From the NCBI RefSeq assembly GCF_001651875.1, contig NZ_LNQB01000072.1:62001-126000 (forward strand): 64,000 bases of DNA, given 5' to 3'. Both the position numbers and the translations under genes were made by a program. The DNA comes from Sinorhizobium saheli. GTDB taxonomy: Bacteria > Pseudomonadota > Alphaproteobacteria > Rhizobiales > Rhizobiaceae. Shown piece by piece: positions 36,943 through 45,706 of this stretch. Numbering within the stretch: the first letter of the stretch is position 1; every line of letters begins with the position of its first letter. Below the pieces are notes generated by a model. It did not search any database. It worked only from the letters and a program-made list of their open reading frames with translations, and was not told the DNA's origin.

Positions 36943-38010
36943 TCAGGGCCGGCGCAGCGTTCGGCCTGACTGGGCATCGAAGAGGTGCAGCTTTCCGGGG
37001 CGGGCTGCGACGGAGATTTCCTGACCCGGCTTGAAGTCGTGCCGCTCGGAGAATTCCGCGACAAGCTCGCTGTTGCCGTAGCGCAGAAACACCATGGTTT
37101 CCGATCCCGTCGGCTCCGTGACATTGACCGTTGCCGCGAGGCCGCTTTCGGAGAGCGACAGGTGCTCCGGCCTGATGCCGAGCAGCGCGGCCTGCCCGTC
37201 CTTCGCCTCCGGCTCGAAGCCAAGCTCGATCTCGTCGCCGGCCTCGGTGACGAAGACATTGCCGGCTGCCCGGTACTGGCCTTTCAGGAGGTTCATGGAC
37301 GGCGAGCCGATGAAGGTTGCAACGAAGGTGTTGTTGGGGCGATCGTACACGTCCAGCGGCGTGCCGATCTGTTCGACATTGCCGCCCTGCATGACGACGA
37401 TCTTGTCCGCCATGGTCATGGCCTCGACCTGGTCATGGGTCACGTAGACGGTCGTGGTCTTCAGCCGCTGGTGAAGCTCCTTGATCTCCTTGCGCATTTG
37501 GACACGCAATTTTGCGTCGAGATTCGACAGCGGCTCGTCGAACAGAAACACCTGCGGCGACCTGACGATGGCCCGGCCCATGGCCACGCGCTGGCGCTGG
37601 CCGCCGGACAGTTGGCGCGGATAGCGGTCGAGATAGGGAACGAGATCGAGCGTCTCCGCGGCCGCCTTCAGGCGCTGCTTGATCACCTCGGCGGGCTGCT
37701 TCTGCAAGCGCAGCGCAAAGACCATGTTTTCCGCAACGGTCTTGTGCGGATAGAGGGCATAGCTCTGGAAGACCATGGCGATGTCACGGTCCTTCGGCGG
37801 CAGGTTGTTGACCACCTTTCCGCCGATCGAAATCGTCCCGCTCGTGATGCTCTCCAGCCCGGCTATCATGCGCAGAAGAGTCGATTTTCCGCAGCCGGAA
37901 GGTCCGACGAGCACGACGAATTCGCCGTCCGCAATAGCGATATCAATGCCGTGAAGCACATTCACGGCGCCGTAAGCCTTCAGCGCCTTCGCAATCCTGA
38001 CTTCAGCCAT
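36943..38010 (-). CDS. sugar ABC transporter ATP-binding protein (UgpC/MsmX type)
   Basis: A 355-residue carbohydrate-type ABC ATPase. Walker A GPSGCGKST is at residues 37-45, the Q-loop QSYALYPH near 82-89, signature LSGGQRQRVAMGRA near 134-147, Walker B VFLFDEPLSNLDA near 154-166. The C-terminal TOBE/OB domain (about residues 240-355) is typical of the MalK/UgpC group. GGGAGTGAG precedes the ATG. It diverges from the binding-protein gene and presumably energises that importer, since no other ATPase is encoded in the locus. Confidence 0.95.
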   Translation of the reverse strand: MAEVRIAKALKAYGAVNVLHGIDIAIADGEFVVLVGPSGCGKSTLLRMIAGLESITSGTISIGGKVVNNLPPKDRDIAMVFQSYALYPHKTVAENMVFALRLQKQPAEVIKQRLKAAAETLDLVPYLDRYPRQLSGGQRQRVAMGRAIVRSPQVFLFDEPLSNLDAKLRVQMRKEIKELHQRLKTTTVYVTHDQVEAMTMADKIVVMQGGNVEQIGTPLDVYDRPNNTFVATFIGSPSMNLLKGQYRAAGNVFVTEAGDEIELGFEPEAKDGQAALLGIRPEHLSLSESGLAATVNVTEPTGSETMVFLRYGNSELVAEFSERHDFKPGQEISVAARPGKLHLFDAQSGRTLRRP

Positions 38011-38145
38011 CTCACTCCCACTGACCTTTCAAGCCGGCCTTCCGACCTGGCGTTCCCGAGCATTCCCCTGCCCTGCTCCACGCATGGTTCGGGGTAAAAA
38101 TCGCCCCTTGACCCGTGCCGAATTCTTTCGCGCAGACCCTCACCC

Positions 38146-38159
38146 ATGAAACGTTTCAT
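38146..38159. promoter_or_regulatory. LacI-type operator 1
   Basis: Perfect 14-bp palindrome ATGAAACGTTTCAT with a central CG, the hallmark of LacI/GalR-family sites. The centre is 87 bp from that of operator 2. It abuts the TTGACA box at 38166. Probable binding site of the LacI regulator at 42106. Confidence 0.8.
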
Positions 38160-38223
38160 TCGCTGTTGACATTTTCTTTTTGCCGCCTGATCCTCAACGG
38201 CGAAACCGAGGAGGAGCGGTTTC

Positions 38224-38255
38224 AAGCAAGAAATGAAACGTTTCATTTCTTGCTT
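38224..38255. promoter_or_regulatory. LacI-type operator 2, perfect 32-bp palindrome
   Basis: The same 14-bp core as operator 1 extended on both sides by AAGCAAGAA/TTCTTGCTT, giving 16-bp perfect arms with no spacer. It lies 92 bp before the binding-protein ATG. It may be both an operator and, if transcribed, a hairpin in the leader. Confidence 0.8.
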
Positions 38256-38346
38256 AGCAAATAGTTCCGCCGGTGGCCAGCGCCAATGTCAAGACCGGCA
38301 GGGTCGCCTCGGGCGGCCATGAAAATAATACGTGGAGGAGGCTCTT

Positions 38347-39987
38347 ATGAAAGTCGAAATATACGATGCATTGATGCGCCGCCAGGCGAGCCGCCGTGAC
38401 GTGTTGCGCGGCACCGCCAGCGCCGCGGCGCTCATGGGCGTCGCGAGCATGACGGGCGGCATCCCCGGAATGGCATTTGCCGCGGACGACCTGCGGGCGC
38501 AGATCCTCAAGATTCCCGGCGTCGGTAAGGGCGCGCCTACGGATGCCGACTGGCAGAAGGTTGGCGAGCTTTGCCTCGAGCCGACCAAGGCCAATGTCGC
38601 TGCGGGCGAATTTGCGGGTGTTGAACTGACCTTCATGGGCCTCAACAACCAGAACCTGCACAACTTCCTGTTCCGCGGCTTCCTGAAGCCGTGGGAGGCC
38701 TATACGGGCGCCAAGATCAACTGGATCGACCTTGCCCAGGCCGACTACAACGCCCGTCTGCAGCAGTCGATCGCGACAGGAACCGTCGACTTCGACATCA
38801 TCGAAATGGGCGCCCCGTTTGAGGGCGACACGGCCGGACGCGGGCTCCTCGATGAAATGCCGGATTGGGTGGCCAAGCAGATCGAGGCCGACGACCTCGT
38901 CGATTACCTGAAGAAGCCGGTCGGAACCTGGGATGGCAAGACCTACCGCGTCACGATCGATGGCGACTGCCATACCTTTGCCTACCGCAAGGACTATTTC
39001 GGCGAAGGCTCGATCACCGGTCGCGGCGAGCCGCCGAAGACCTGGCAGGAAGTCAACGAGATCTCCAAGGCCCTCGCCGGCAAGACCGATCCGCTGACCG
39101 GCTTGCCGGCCTATGGCTACCTCGATCCGCTGAAGGGCTGGGGCGGCTTCGGCTTCTACTTCATCGAGAACCGCGCAACGGCTTACGCGAAATATCCGGG
39201 CGATCCCGCCTGGCTGTTCGATCCGGAAAACATGAAGCCGCTCGTCAACAACCCGGCATGGGTGCAGGCCATCCAGGACGTGATGGACCTGATCGCGGCC
39301 AAGGCCTATCCCCCGGACCAGATCAATGCGGACCCGGGCGTGACGGCATTCTCGCAGTTCCTCGCCGGCACCGGCGCGATGCTGATGTGGTGGGGCGACG
39401 TGGGGTCGAGTGCCCGCACCTCCGATACCTCGGTGGTGGGCGACGTCGTCGGCTTCGGCATCAACCGCGGCTCCAACCGCGTTTACAACCGCAAGACCGG
39501 CCAGTGGGAAGAGAAATACAACGAAGCCCCGAACATGGCCTATATCGGCTGGGGCGTCTACGTCACCAAACGGGTCTCCGACGACGAGAAGAAGCGCAAA
39601 GCCGCTTGGTCGGCAGCCGCGCATCTCGGCGGCAAGGACCTCTCGCTGTGGACGTCTGCCTATCCTTCGGGCTTCCAGCCGTATCGCCAGTCACACTTCA
39701 ACTATGATGAGTGGCAGGCGGCAGGCTACGATCGCGCCTATATCGAGGAGTACCTCGGCTCGAACGCCGACAGCTACAACCATCCCAACGCCGCGATCGA
39801 ACCGCGCATCCCCGGCATCTTCCAATACTACTCCGTCGCGGAAGATGAACTGGCGAAAGGCTTTGCCGGACAGTACAAGTCGGCCCAGGAGACAGCGGAC
39901 GCGATTGCCGCCGCCTGGGAAAAGATCACCGACCAGATCGGCCGCGAAAGCCAGCTGAAGCTCTATCGGGCCAGCATCGGACTTTAA
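38347..39987 (+). CDS. Tat-exported carbohydrate ABC transporter substrate-binding protein
   Basis: A 546-residue periplasmic solute-binding protein (family 1). I chose the ATG at 38347, 7 bp after GGAGGAGGC. The twin-arginine signal SRRDVLRGTASAAALMG is at residues 15-31 with cleavage near AFA-AD. The mature part is larger than usual for the family. The GTGAMLMWWGDVGSSART region near residues 341-358 and YPSGFQPYR near 439-447 look like the conserved sugar-SBP core. The ligand is not predictable; a sugar, polyol or glycoside is inferred from the ribokinase and LacI genes downstream. Confidence 0.92.
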   Translation: MKVEIYDALMRRQASRRDVLRGTASAAALMGVASMTGGIPGMAFAADDLRAQILKIPGVGKGAPTDADWQKVGELCLEPTKANVAAGEFAGVELTFMGLNNQNLHNFLFRGFLKPWEAYTGAKINWIDLAQADYNARLQQSIATGTVDFDIIEMGAPFEGDTAGRGLLDEMPDWVAKQIEADDLVDYLKKPVGTWDGKTYRVTIDGDCHTFAYRKDYFGEGSITGRGEPPKTWQEVNEISKALAGKTDPLTGLPAYGYLDPLKGWGGFGFYFIENRATAYAKYPGDPAWLFDPENMKPLVNNPAWVQAIQDVMDLIAAKAYPPDQINADPGVTAFSQFLAGTGAMLMWWGDVGSSARTSDTSVVGDVVGFGINRGSNRVYNRKTGQWEEKYNEAPNMAYIGWGVYVTKRVSDDEKKRKAAWSAAAHLGGKDLSLWTSAYPSGFQPYRQSHFNYDEWQAAGYDRAYIEEYLGSNADSYNHPNAAIEPRIPGIFQYYSVAEDELAKGFAGQYKSAQETADAIAAAWEKITDQIGRESQLKLYRASIGL

Positions 39988-40057
39988 TAGCCGAACAAGC
40001 ACGCTGGCGGGGCGGAGATCGTCCCGCCAGCGTCAGGTCCTGTCCGCGGGGAATATC

Positions 40058-41176
40058 ATGACGACGGTCGAACGTGACTTGCTGCACACGGTTGAGGCGC
40101 AGGCCATTTCTGCAAGCCGCTATTTCTGGGGTCGCGCAGCACTCTGGCTGAGCGCCGCCTGGCTCGTCGCCTCCTTCGTGCTGCAGGCTGCCCATGAATC
40201 GGGATGGACCGCGTTCGGCTTCGCGAACTGGCGCCCCGTCCTTTATGCTTACATTCTATGGGCGGTGGTACTCTGCGTCACACGCGTCGTCATCTACGGT
40301 GAAGCCGGGAAGAAGGCGCTATTCATTCTTCCCGCAGCGCTTTTCGTGGTGGCAATGGTCGTTTTCCCGCTGTTGTTCGCCCTCTGGGTCGGCTTTTCCG
40401 ACTGGAACCTCGCGTCGTTGACCGGTCGGCAGTTCAACGGGCTCGACAATCTGCGCCACATGCTGAGCGATCCCTTCTATGCCAATGCCCTTGTCAACAT
40501 GGTGCTCTATTCGTTGGCGATCGCGGTTGAATACGCGATCGCCTTCGGCCTCGCGCTGCTGCTCAGCCAGGACATCGCCGCCCGGAAGTTCTGGCGCGTC
40601 ACATTCCTCGTTCCGCTGATGCTGTCGCCCGTGGCCGTCAGCTGGATGGTCGGCAAGTCGATGCTCGAGACCCGCTTCGGACCGATCGCCAGGCTTGCCC
40701 GGTGGCTCGGCTGGGACACCCCCTCCTTCTTCGGCGACCCTCTGACCGCCAGGCTTTCCATCATGATCATGGATGCCTGGACCTTCATTCCGTTCATGAT
40801 GATCATGCTGCTCGCCGGGCTGCAGGCCTTGTCCAGGGAAGTGCTGGAGGCCGCCGAAGTCGACGGCGCGACGAAGTGGCAGCGTTTCTGGCAGGTCATC
40901 TTTCCGCTGATGCTGCCCGTCTCGGTAACGGCGGTGATGATCCGGATCATCTTCAAGCTGAAGCTCGCGGACATCATCATCACGGTCACCGCCGGGGGTC
41001 CCGGCGGGGCCACCGACTCCGTGACCAGCTTCATCTATCGTGAATACCGCGACCGTTCGAACGTCGGATACGGCACCCTGCTCGCGCTCGTCTATCTGGT
41101 GATCATCGTCTTCGGCATGACAATGCTTCTGAAGGTTTCGGACCGCATCGTACGGCGCATGACAGGAAGGCTGTGA
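40058..41176 (+). CDS. sugar ABC transporter permease (MalF-like)
   Basis: A 372-residue inner-membrane permease. Two extra N-terminal hydrophobic segments (about residues 28-45 and 55-75) precede the usual six-helix core starting ALFILPAALFVVAMVVFPLLF. The cytoplasmic EAA loop that contacts the ATPase is EAAEVDGATKWQRFWQVIFPLMLP near residues 265-288. It starts 70 bp after the binding-protein gene, and its TGA overlaps the start of the next permease (TGATG). Confidence 0.94.
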   Translation: MTTVERDLLHTVEAQAISASRYFWGRAALWLSAAWLVASFVLQAAHESGWTAFGFANWRPVLYAYILWAVVLCVTRVVIYGEAGKKALFILPAALFVVAMVVFPLLFALWVGFSDWNLASLTGRQFNGLDNLRHMLSDPFYANALVNMVLYSLAIAVEYAIAFGLALLLSQDIAARKFWRVTFLVPLMLSPVAVSWMVGKSMLETRFGPIARLARWLGWDTPSFFGDPLTARLSIMIMDAWTFIPFMMIMLLAGLQALSREVLEAAEVDGATKWQRFWQVIFPLMLPVSVTAVMIRIIFKLKLADIIITVTAGGPGGATDSVTSFIYREYRDRSNVGYGTLLALVYLVIIVFGMTMLLKVSDRIVRRMTGRL

Positions 41177-42087
41177 TGGTTTCGATCGATTTCGACAAAT
41201 ACGCGCGCCGTCAACGCCTGCGCTGGTGGGCGATGCGCCTCGTCGTCTACGGCCTTCTCGCCGCCTGGGCGATCGTCTGCATATTTCCGCTTTTCTGGAC
41301 GGTCTCCACCTCGTTCAAATCGGCCGCGGACGTGATGAAGGGCAATCTGGTGCCGTGGCTTGACTTCACTCCCAACTGGCTCGGCTGGCGCTCGCTCGGA
41401 CTTTCTCCCGACACCATCTTCAATGTGTCGACCGTGCGCGAGGAGTTCATGCGCAGGCTCTGGAACAGCGTGATCCTCTCGGTAGCCGCGTCTGCCCTGG
41501 CGGTCGTCCTCGGATCGCTCGCGGCCTACGGCCTCAGCCGCTTCTCCTACAAGTTCGGGTACATGCGCAATGCCGACATTTCATTCTTCTTCCTGTCGCA
41601 ACTCATCATGCCGCCCGTCGTGCTCGCACTGCCGTTTCTCGTTCTCTACAAGGAGCTTGCACTTCTGGACACCTATGTCGGCATGATCGCCGTCTATACG
41701 CTCATGGTATTGCCGATCGTCGTCTGGATCATGCGCGATCAATTCGCGACCGTTCCGGTGGAACTCGAGGAAGCAGCCCTTGTCGACGGCCTGTCGATAT
41801 GGGGTGCGTTCCTGCGCATCATCCTGCCCCTCGTTCTTCCGGGCATGGTCGCCGCATTCATTCTGGCCTTGATCCTGTGCTGGAACGAATATTTCTTCGC
41901 GGCCCTGCTGACGTCGACGAACACCAACACCCTGCCCGTCATGATCGCCAGCCAGACGGGAAGCCAGGGCATCAACTGGTGGTCGATGGCGGCACTCTCG
42001 ACGGCCGGCATCCTTCCCCTGGTCTTCGTGGGCGTCCTGCTCGAAAAGCACATCATTGCCGGCATGACCGCCGGGGCCGTGAAGTAG
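41176..42087 (+). CDS. sugar ABC transporter permease (MalG-like)
   Basis: A 303-residue permease starting at the ATG in TGATG at 41176; a GTG at 41173 is also in frame. Six hydrophobic segments are visible, with the EAA loop EEAALVDGLSIWGAFLRIILPLVLPG near residues 197-222 and the MalG-like periplasmic FKSAADVMKG region near residue 50. It pairs with the MalF-like partner. Confidence 0.94.
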   Translation: MVSIDFDKYARRQRLRWWAMRLVVYGLLAAWAIVCIFPLFWTVSTSFKSAADVMKGNLVPWLDFTPNWLGWRSLGLSPDTIFNVSTVREEFMRRLWNSVILSVAASALAVVLGSLAAYGLSRFSYKFGYMRNADISFFFLSQLIMPPVVLALPFLVLYKELALLDTYVGMIAVYTLMVLPIVVWIMRDQFATVPVELEEAALVDGLSIWGAFLRIILPLVLPGMVAAFILALILCWNEYFFAALLTSTNTNTLPVMIASQTGSQGINWWSMAALSTAGILPLVFVGVLLEKHIIAGMTAGAVK

Positions 42088-42105
42088 GTCCGGCGGAGCT
42101 CGCTC

Positions 42106-43170
42106 ATGCGCAGGATGCCGACGGTCAAGGATGTCGCGGAACAGGCGGGGGTCTCGGTGGGCACCGTCTCACGCGTGCTTTCCGGCGAGGCATCGGTGAA
42201 ACCCTCGCTGCGCGAGAGGGTGAACGAGGCGATCGCCGCGCTCGGCTACCGGCCGAACGTCACGGCGAGAGCGTTGCGGACCAGCAAGACCGAAGTGATC
42301 GGGCTGATCGTCCCCGACATCACCAATCCGTTCTTCGCGCAGATGGCCGCGAGCGTCGAAACTGCGGCGATGGAGAGAAGCCACACGGTCATGCTGGCGA
42401 GCTCTCATAACGATCCGGAAGCCGAACGCCACCATATCCTGGCTTTTCTCGACCGGTCGGTCTGCGGCATCATCGTCGCGGCTTCGAGCGGCAGTTCGGA
42501 CCTGCCTTCGGACCTGCCCGTCCCGATCATCTCGCTTGACCGCCGTTTGGGTGAGTTCTCCGTCGTTTCGACGAACCATGCCCAGGCGGCGGCATTGATG
42601 GCCGATCATCTTTACGGACTCGGCCACCGCCGCATTTCGTATATTGCCGGGCCGCCCGACACCGAAGCCGCATGCGTGCGGCGCGAAGCGTTCGTCAAAA
42701 GGCTCGCCGAGCTCGGCGAGACTGCCGGCCCGGCAGAGGTGACGATCCATCAGGGCAAGTTCGACTACGATTCCGGGGAAAGGATAGCCCGCGAACTCCT
42801 GTCGCTGCCGCCCGCCGAGCGGCCGACGGCGATCGCAGCAGCAAGCGACCAGCAGGCAATCGGCGCGCTTCGCGCAGCGCGCGATCTCAAGATCGATGTT
42901 CCGCGCAGGCTGTCGATCGCCGGCTTCGACGATATTGCGCTTGCCAAGCTCGTCGTTCCTCGCCTGACGACCGTGCGCCAGCCGGTCGAGAAGTTGGCCA
43001 TGCGGGCGGTGGAGGTACTGTTCGACCAGCCCTTCGCGGCAAGCGACGAAATGATCGACGGTTCGCTGGTCGTACGCGGCTCCACCGGGCCGGCGATAGC
43101 GATGAAACCGGGTGACATCACCGGGCAACACAGGAAGCGGGCCGACGATCTGGCCGCCAACAAGGGGTGA
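42106..43170 (+). CDS. LacI-family transcriptional regulator
   Basis: A 354-residue repressor with an N-terminal helix-turn-helix ([21 protein letters not shown], residues 5-25, then the hinge [13 protein letters not shown]) and a periplasmic-binding-protein-like sensor domain ([16 protein letters not shown] near 65). The first ATG at 42106 or the ATG at 42115 could be used. It follows the permease gene by 18 bp in the same operon, so it is probably autoregulated through the two LacI-type palindromes in front of the operon. Confidence 0.94.
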   Translation: MRRMPTVKDVAEQAGVSVGTVSRVLSGEASVKPSLRERVNEAIAALGYRPNVTARALRTSKTEVIGLIVPDITNPFFAQMAASVETAAMERSHTVMLASSHNDPEAERHHILAFLDRSVCGIIVAASSGSSDLPSDLPVPIISLDRRLGEFSVVSTNHAQAAALMADHLYGLGHRRISYIAGPPDTEAACVRREAFVKRLAELGETAGPAEVTIHQGKFDYDSGERIARELLSLPPAERPTAIAAASDQQAIGALRAARDLKIDVPRRLSIAGFDDIALAKLVVPRLTTVRQPVEKLAMRAVEVLFDQPFAASDEMIDGSLVVRGSTGPAIAMKPGDITGQHRKRADDLAANKG

Positions 43171-43173
43171 ACC

Positions 43174-43299
43174 ATGCTTGAGGGCATCAGGACCGAGCTC
43201 AACGACGACATTCTTCAGGCGCTTCCTTCGGGGGGCCGCGGACCCGTGCTCGTTCTGCTCACTGCGGACGTCGTTGCGGCCGAGGAGATGGCGCGATGA
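43174..43299 (+). pseudogene. vestigial FucU/RbsD-like mutarotase fragment
   Basis: A 41-residue reading frame with AAGGGG upstream. Its N-terminus [17 protein letters not shown], then GGRG and LVLLTADV, follows the start of FucU/RbsD sugar mutarotases (MLKGI..LN.DLL.AL..MGHGD.LVL.DAN), but the catalytic His position is Arg and the rest of the about 140-residue domain is missing. Its TGA overlaps the ATG of the ribokinase gene (ATGA). I read it as a truncated, probably inactive remnant that still couples translation. Alternatively it is an unrelated short leader ORF. Confidence 0.5.
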
Positions 43300-44228
43300 G
43301 CGGGGGCAGCGGAATTGTCATCCTCGGGATATTTGCTGCGGACACCGCTTACACGGCCAAGCGAATGCCCCATATCGCCGAAACCTTGCTCGGCTCGGAT
43401 TTCAAGCTCGGACCGGGAGGCAAGGGCTCCAACCAGGCGATCGCCGCGGCGAAGGCTGGCGGCAAGGTCACCTTCATTTCGCGCATCGGCAACGATCCGT
43501 TCGGAGAAATGGCGCTTTCGGCCTATGCATCTGCCGGAGTCAAGGCGAACGTGATGAGAATGGACGGCGTGTCGACCGGCGCCGCCTTCATCTTCGTCAA
43601 TGAGGACAATGGCGACAACGCCATCATCGTCGCGCCAGGCGCCGCAGGGTTGATCGGCATCGAGGATGTGGATGCAAACCGGGCCGAGATCGAGAATGCT
43701 GCGATCTTCATGACCCAGCTCGAGCAACCGCTTGACGCGGCCACGCATGCGCTTGGCATCGCAAGACGCGCCGGCGTGACAACGGTCTTCAATCCGGCCC
43801 CGGCACAAACGGTTCCGGACGAAATCTATGCGCTTTGCGACTACGTCGTGCCCAACGAGGTGGAAGTCGCTCACATCGTCGGCCACCCCGTCGAGACCGA
43901 TGAGCAGGCCCGCGCCGCGGGCGACATTCTCCTCCAGAAGGGGACGGGCTGCGCCATCATCACGCTCGGCGCGCGCGGAGCCCTTTACCATGCGCCCGGA
44001 CGGAGCGAGCTCATCCCGGCGTTTTCCGCGGGCAAGGTGGTCGACACCACCGGCGCGGGCGATGCTTTCCTCGGAGGCTTCGCGGCCGCTCTTTCGCAAG
44101 GGCAGGAACCTGCCGCTGCGGTACGCTTCGGCTGCGCGACGGCGGCGATTGCGGTGACGCGCCCCGGAACCGCGCCCGCGATGCCGCTGCGAAGCGAAAT
44201 CGACGATCTTCTCAGGCTCGGAAGCTGA
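43296..44228 (+). CDS. ribokinase (PfkB family sugar kinase)
   Basis: A 310-residue PfkB-family kinase. The N-terminal signature GPGGKGSNQAIAAAKAGG is near residues 39-56 and the C-terminal DTTGAGDAFLGGFAAAL near 250-266, with the catalytic Asp in GAGD. The overall pattern fits ribokinase (RbsK), though the sugar could be another pentose or a related compound. It is last in the ABC operon and overlaps the FucU-like fragment by 4 bp. Confidence 0.92.
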   Translation: MSGGSGIVILGIFAADTAYTAKRMPHIAETLLGSDFKLGPGGKGSNQAIAAAKAGGKVTFISRIGNDPFGEMALSAYASAGVKANVMRMDGVSTGAAFIFVNEDNGDNAIIVAPGAAGLIGIEDVDANRAEIENAAIFMTQLEQPLDAATHALGIARRAGVTTVFNPAPAQTVPDEIYALCDYVVPNEVEVAHIVGHPVETDEQARAAGDILLQKGTGCAIITLGARGALYHAPGRSELIPAFSAGKVVDTTGAGDAFLGGFAAALSQGQEPAAAVRFGCATAAIAVTRPGTAPAMPLRSEIDDLLRLGS

Positions 44229-44340
44229 GCTCCCGCGGGAAACCGCTCCGGCGGCCGGTCGCCGCAGCCTTCGTGCTTCGGCGGCCGCCCATGTGGAACA
44301 TCTTGCCGCGCACGGTGTTGAGCGCTCCACAGGAGCGAAC

Positions 44341-45177
44341 ATGAAAGAACACATCGAGGAGATCGCTTCGGCGCTGAAGAGCCGGCATGCGGTGCTGTTC
44401 GTCGGCGCGGGCGTTTCGATGAGCGTCGGCCTGCCTTCCTGGAAGAAGCTGACCGGTCACATGCTGAAAGGCCTGCGCCTCGACGCTTCCGTCCTGGACA
44501 ACGCGGATGTCACCTACCAGACGATCGCCGAATGCTATCGCCTGGAACATGGAAGCCTGGACCAACTATGCGAATGGATGCGGCAGAACTGGCGCGTCTC
44601 CCGCGAGCGCATCGGACGGTCCGACCTCCACCGGCTGATCGTCGGCCTGGATTTTCCGGTGATCTACACCACGAACTACGACAGCAATCTGGAAATCGCC
44701 TACGAGGTCTATGGCAAGGCCTATGCGAAGATCAGCCAGGCTAAGGATCTTGCCTCCGCGCCGGCGGGGACGACCCAGATCATCAAGTATCACGGCGACT
44801 TCGACCATGACGACACGCTGGTGCTGACGGAGACGGACTATTACAACCGGCTGTCATTCGACTCTCCGCTGGATGTGCGGTTTCGCAGCGACGCTCTCGG
44901 CGCCACGGTATTGTTCATTGGCTACAGCATGTCGGACCTTAACATCCGGCTGCTGCTGCACCGGGTCTGGAGCACCTGGCAACGATCCGGATACGAAGGC
45001 GAACGCCCGCCCTCCTACGTCTTCATGCATCGGCCCAATCCCGTTCAGGTGGCGGTTCTGAGCAAATGGGGGGTGACGGTGATCGGTGGCGAAGGACCGG
45101 ATCCGGAGCAGTCGCTGCTTGCCTTCATCCGCAACCTTCACGCACAAGCCGGCGGCCCGGAGGCGTCAAACGCATAG
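44341..45177 (+). CDS. stand-alone SIR2-like domain protein
   Basis: A 278-residue protein made of a single SIR2_2-type domain. From the ATG at 44341 (CACAGGAGCGAAC upstream) the Rossmann motif FVGAGVSMSVGLPSW is at residues 20-34, TTNYDSNLE at 110-118 (conserved Asn112, Asp114), KYHGDFDHD at 149-157 (candidate catalytic His151) and LFIGYSMSDLN at 191-201. Sirtuin zinc cysteines are absent, as in SIR2 proteins of bacterial defence that degrade NAD+. No partner gene (HerA, Argonaute, TIR, SLOG) is adjacent. An NADase or defence role is inference from the family; a housekeeping role is possible. Confidence 0.8.
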   Translation: MKEHIEEIASALKSRHAVLFVGAGVSMSVGLPSWKKLTGHMLKGLRLDASVLDNADVTYQTIAECYRLEHGSLDQLCEWMRQNWRVSRERIGRSDLHRLIVGLDFPVIYTTNYDSNLEIAYEVYGKAYAKISQAKDLASAPAGTTQIIKYHGDFDHDDTLVLTETDYYNRLSFDSPLDVRFRSDALGATVLFIGYSMSDLNIRLLLHRVWSTWQRSGYEGERPPSYVFMHRPNPVQVAVLSKWGVTVIGGEGPDPEQSLLAFIRNLHAQAGGPEASNA

Positions 45178-45314
45178 CCCCTCGCCGCCTGCCGCCGCGG
45201 CACCTCGAAATTCCTCAATGATTCCAATGAACGCGGCTCGCCTGTTGAGTGTGTCATTCTTGCTCTTCCCTATTCATTCTTTTTCGTAGTATGGTGCCGC
45301 TGCTTCCGAAGCAG

Positions 45315-45389
45315 GCGCCCATCGTCTAGCGGTCAGGACGCCGCCCTCTCACGGCGGTAACACGGGTTCGAGTCCCGTTGGGCGTACCA
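45315..45389 (+). tRNA. tRNA-Glu (CUC)
   Basis: A 75-nt cloverleaf nearly the same as tRNA-Glu(UUC) but with anticodon loop CTCTCAC (anticodon CTC), one base fewer in the D loop, and TACCA at the end. It lacks the TTGCGG/TATAAG promoter of the UUC copies. Confidence 0.97.
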
Positions 45390-45706
45390 TCGCTTGAGCG
45401 CGGTTCTCACGACACGTCGAATCTGCCGGATATCCGCCTGCGAACGCTGGCGAACAGAAACACCCGCCACTTCCGCAGCGGAATTCCCCTTGTTGGCTGG
45501 GGAAGTCGGGATGTCCCTGTGGCGCTGACCGCGGATGTTCGGGCGACGGCATGAGATAATACGAATGGTCGGGTTCAGCCCGGCCTTTTTGTTGCCTCCC
45601 TGGGAAATCCGAAATTCTTCAAAGTGTTAGTCAGAAATGATGATTTGCCGAAATTGCCCCTGAGTGTTTCAATTTGGCTGTTGAGAGTACGCGTGAGGGG
45701 GCGTTT
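45390..45706. other. intergenic region with a terminator
   Basis: A 317-bp gap after tRNA-Glu(CUC). A terminator stands at 45567-45590. No gene is supported; the reverse-strand ORF here is an artefact of the tRNA sequence. Confidence 0.5.
45567..45590 (+). terminator. intrinsic terminator downstream of tRNA-Glu (CUC)
   Basis: GGTCGGG/CCCGGCC stem (one G-U pair) with loop TTCAG, followed by TTTTT. It is 178 bp after the tRNA, so it may end the tRNA transcript or a separate small RNA. Confidence 0.6.

Larger units (their letters stand above)
38011..38346. promoter_or_regulatory. divergent control region of the sugar ABC locus
   Basis: A 336-bp region between the start codons of the ATPase and binding-protein genes. 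It holds two palindromic operators (listed separately), a TTGACA box at 38166-38171 just beside the first operator, and a GGAGGAG ribosome binding site before the binding-protein ATG. Confidence 0.7.

Noticed and set aside
38254-39624. 456-codon minus-strand open frame
   Set aside because: Shadow of the Tat-exported binding-protein gene, and it would cover the divergent operator region.
45349-45552. Minus-strand ORF ending in MVRPTGLEPVLPP-like sequence
   Set aside because: It overlaps the antisense strand of tRNA-Glu(CUC); RPTGLEPV-type peptides are a well-known artefact of translating tRNA T arms in reverse.
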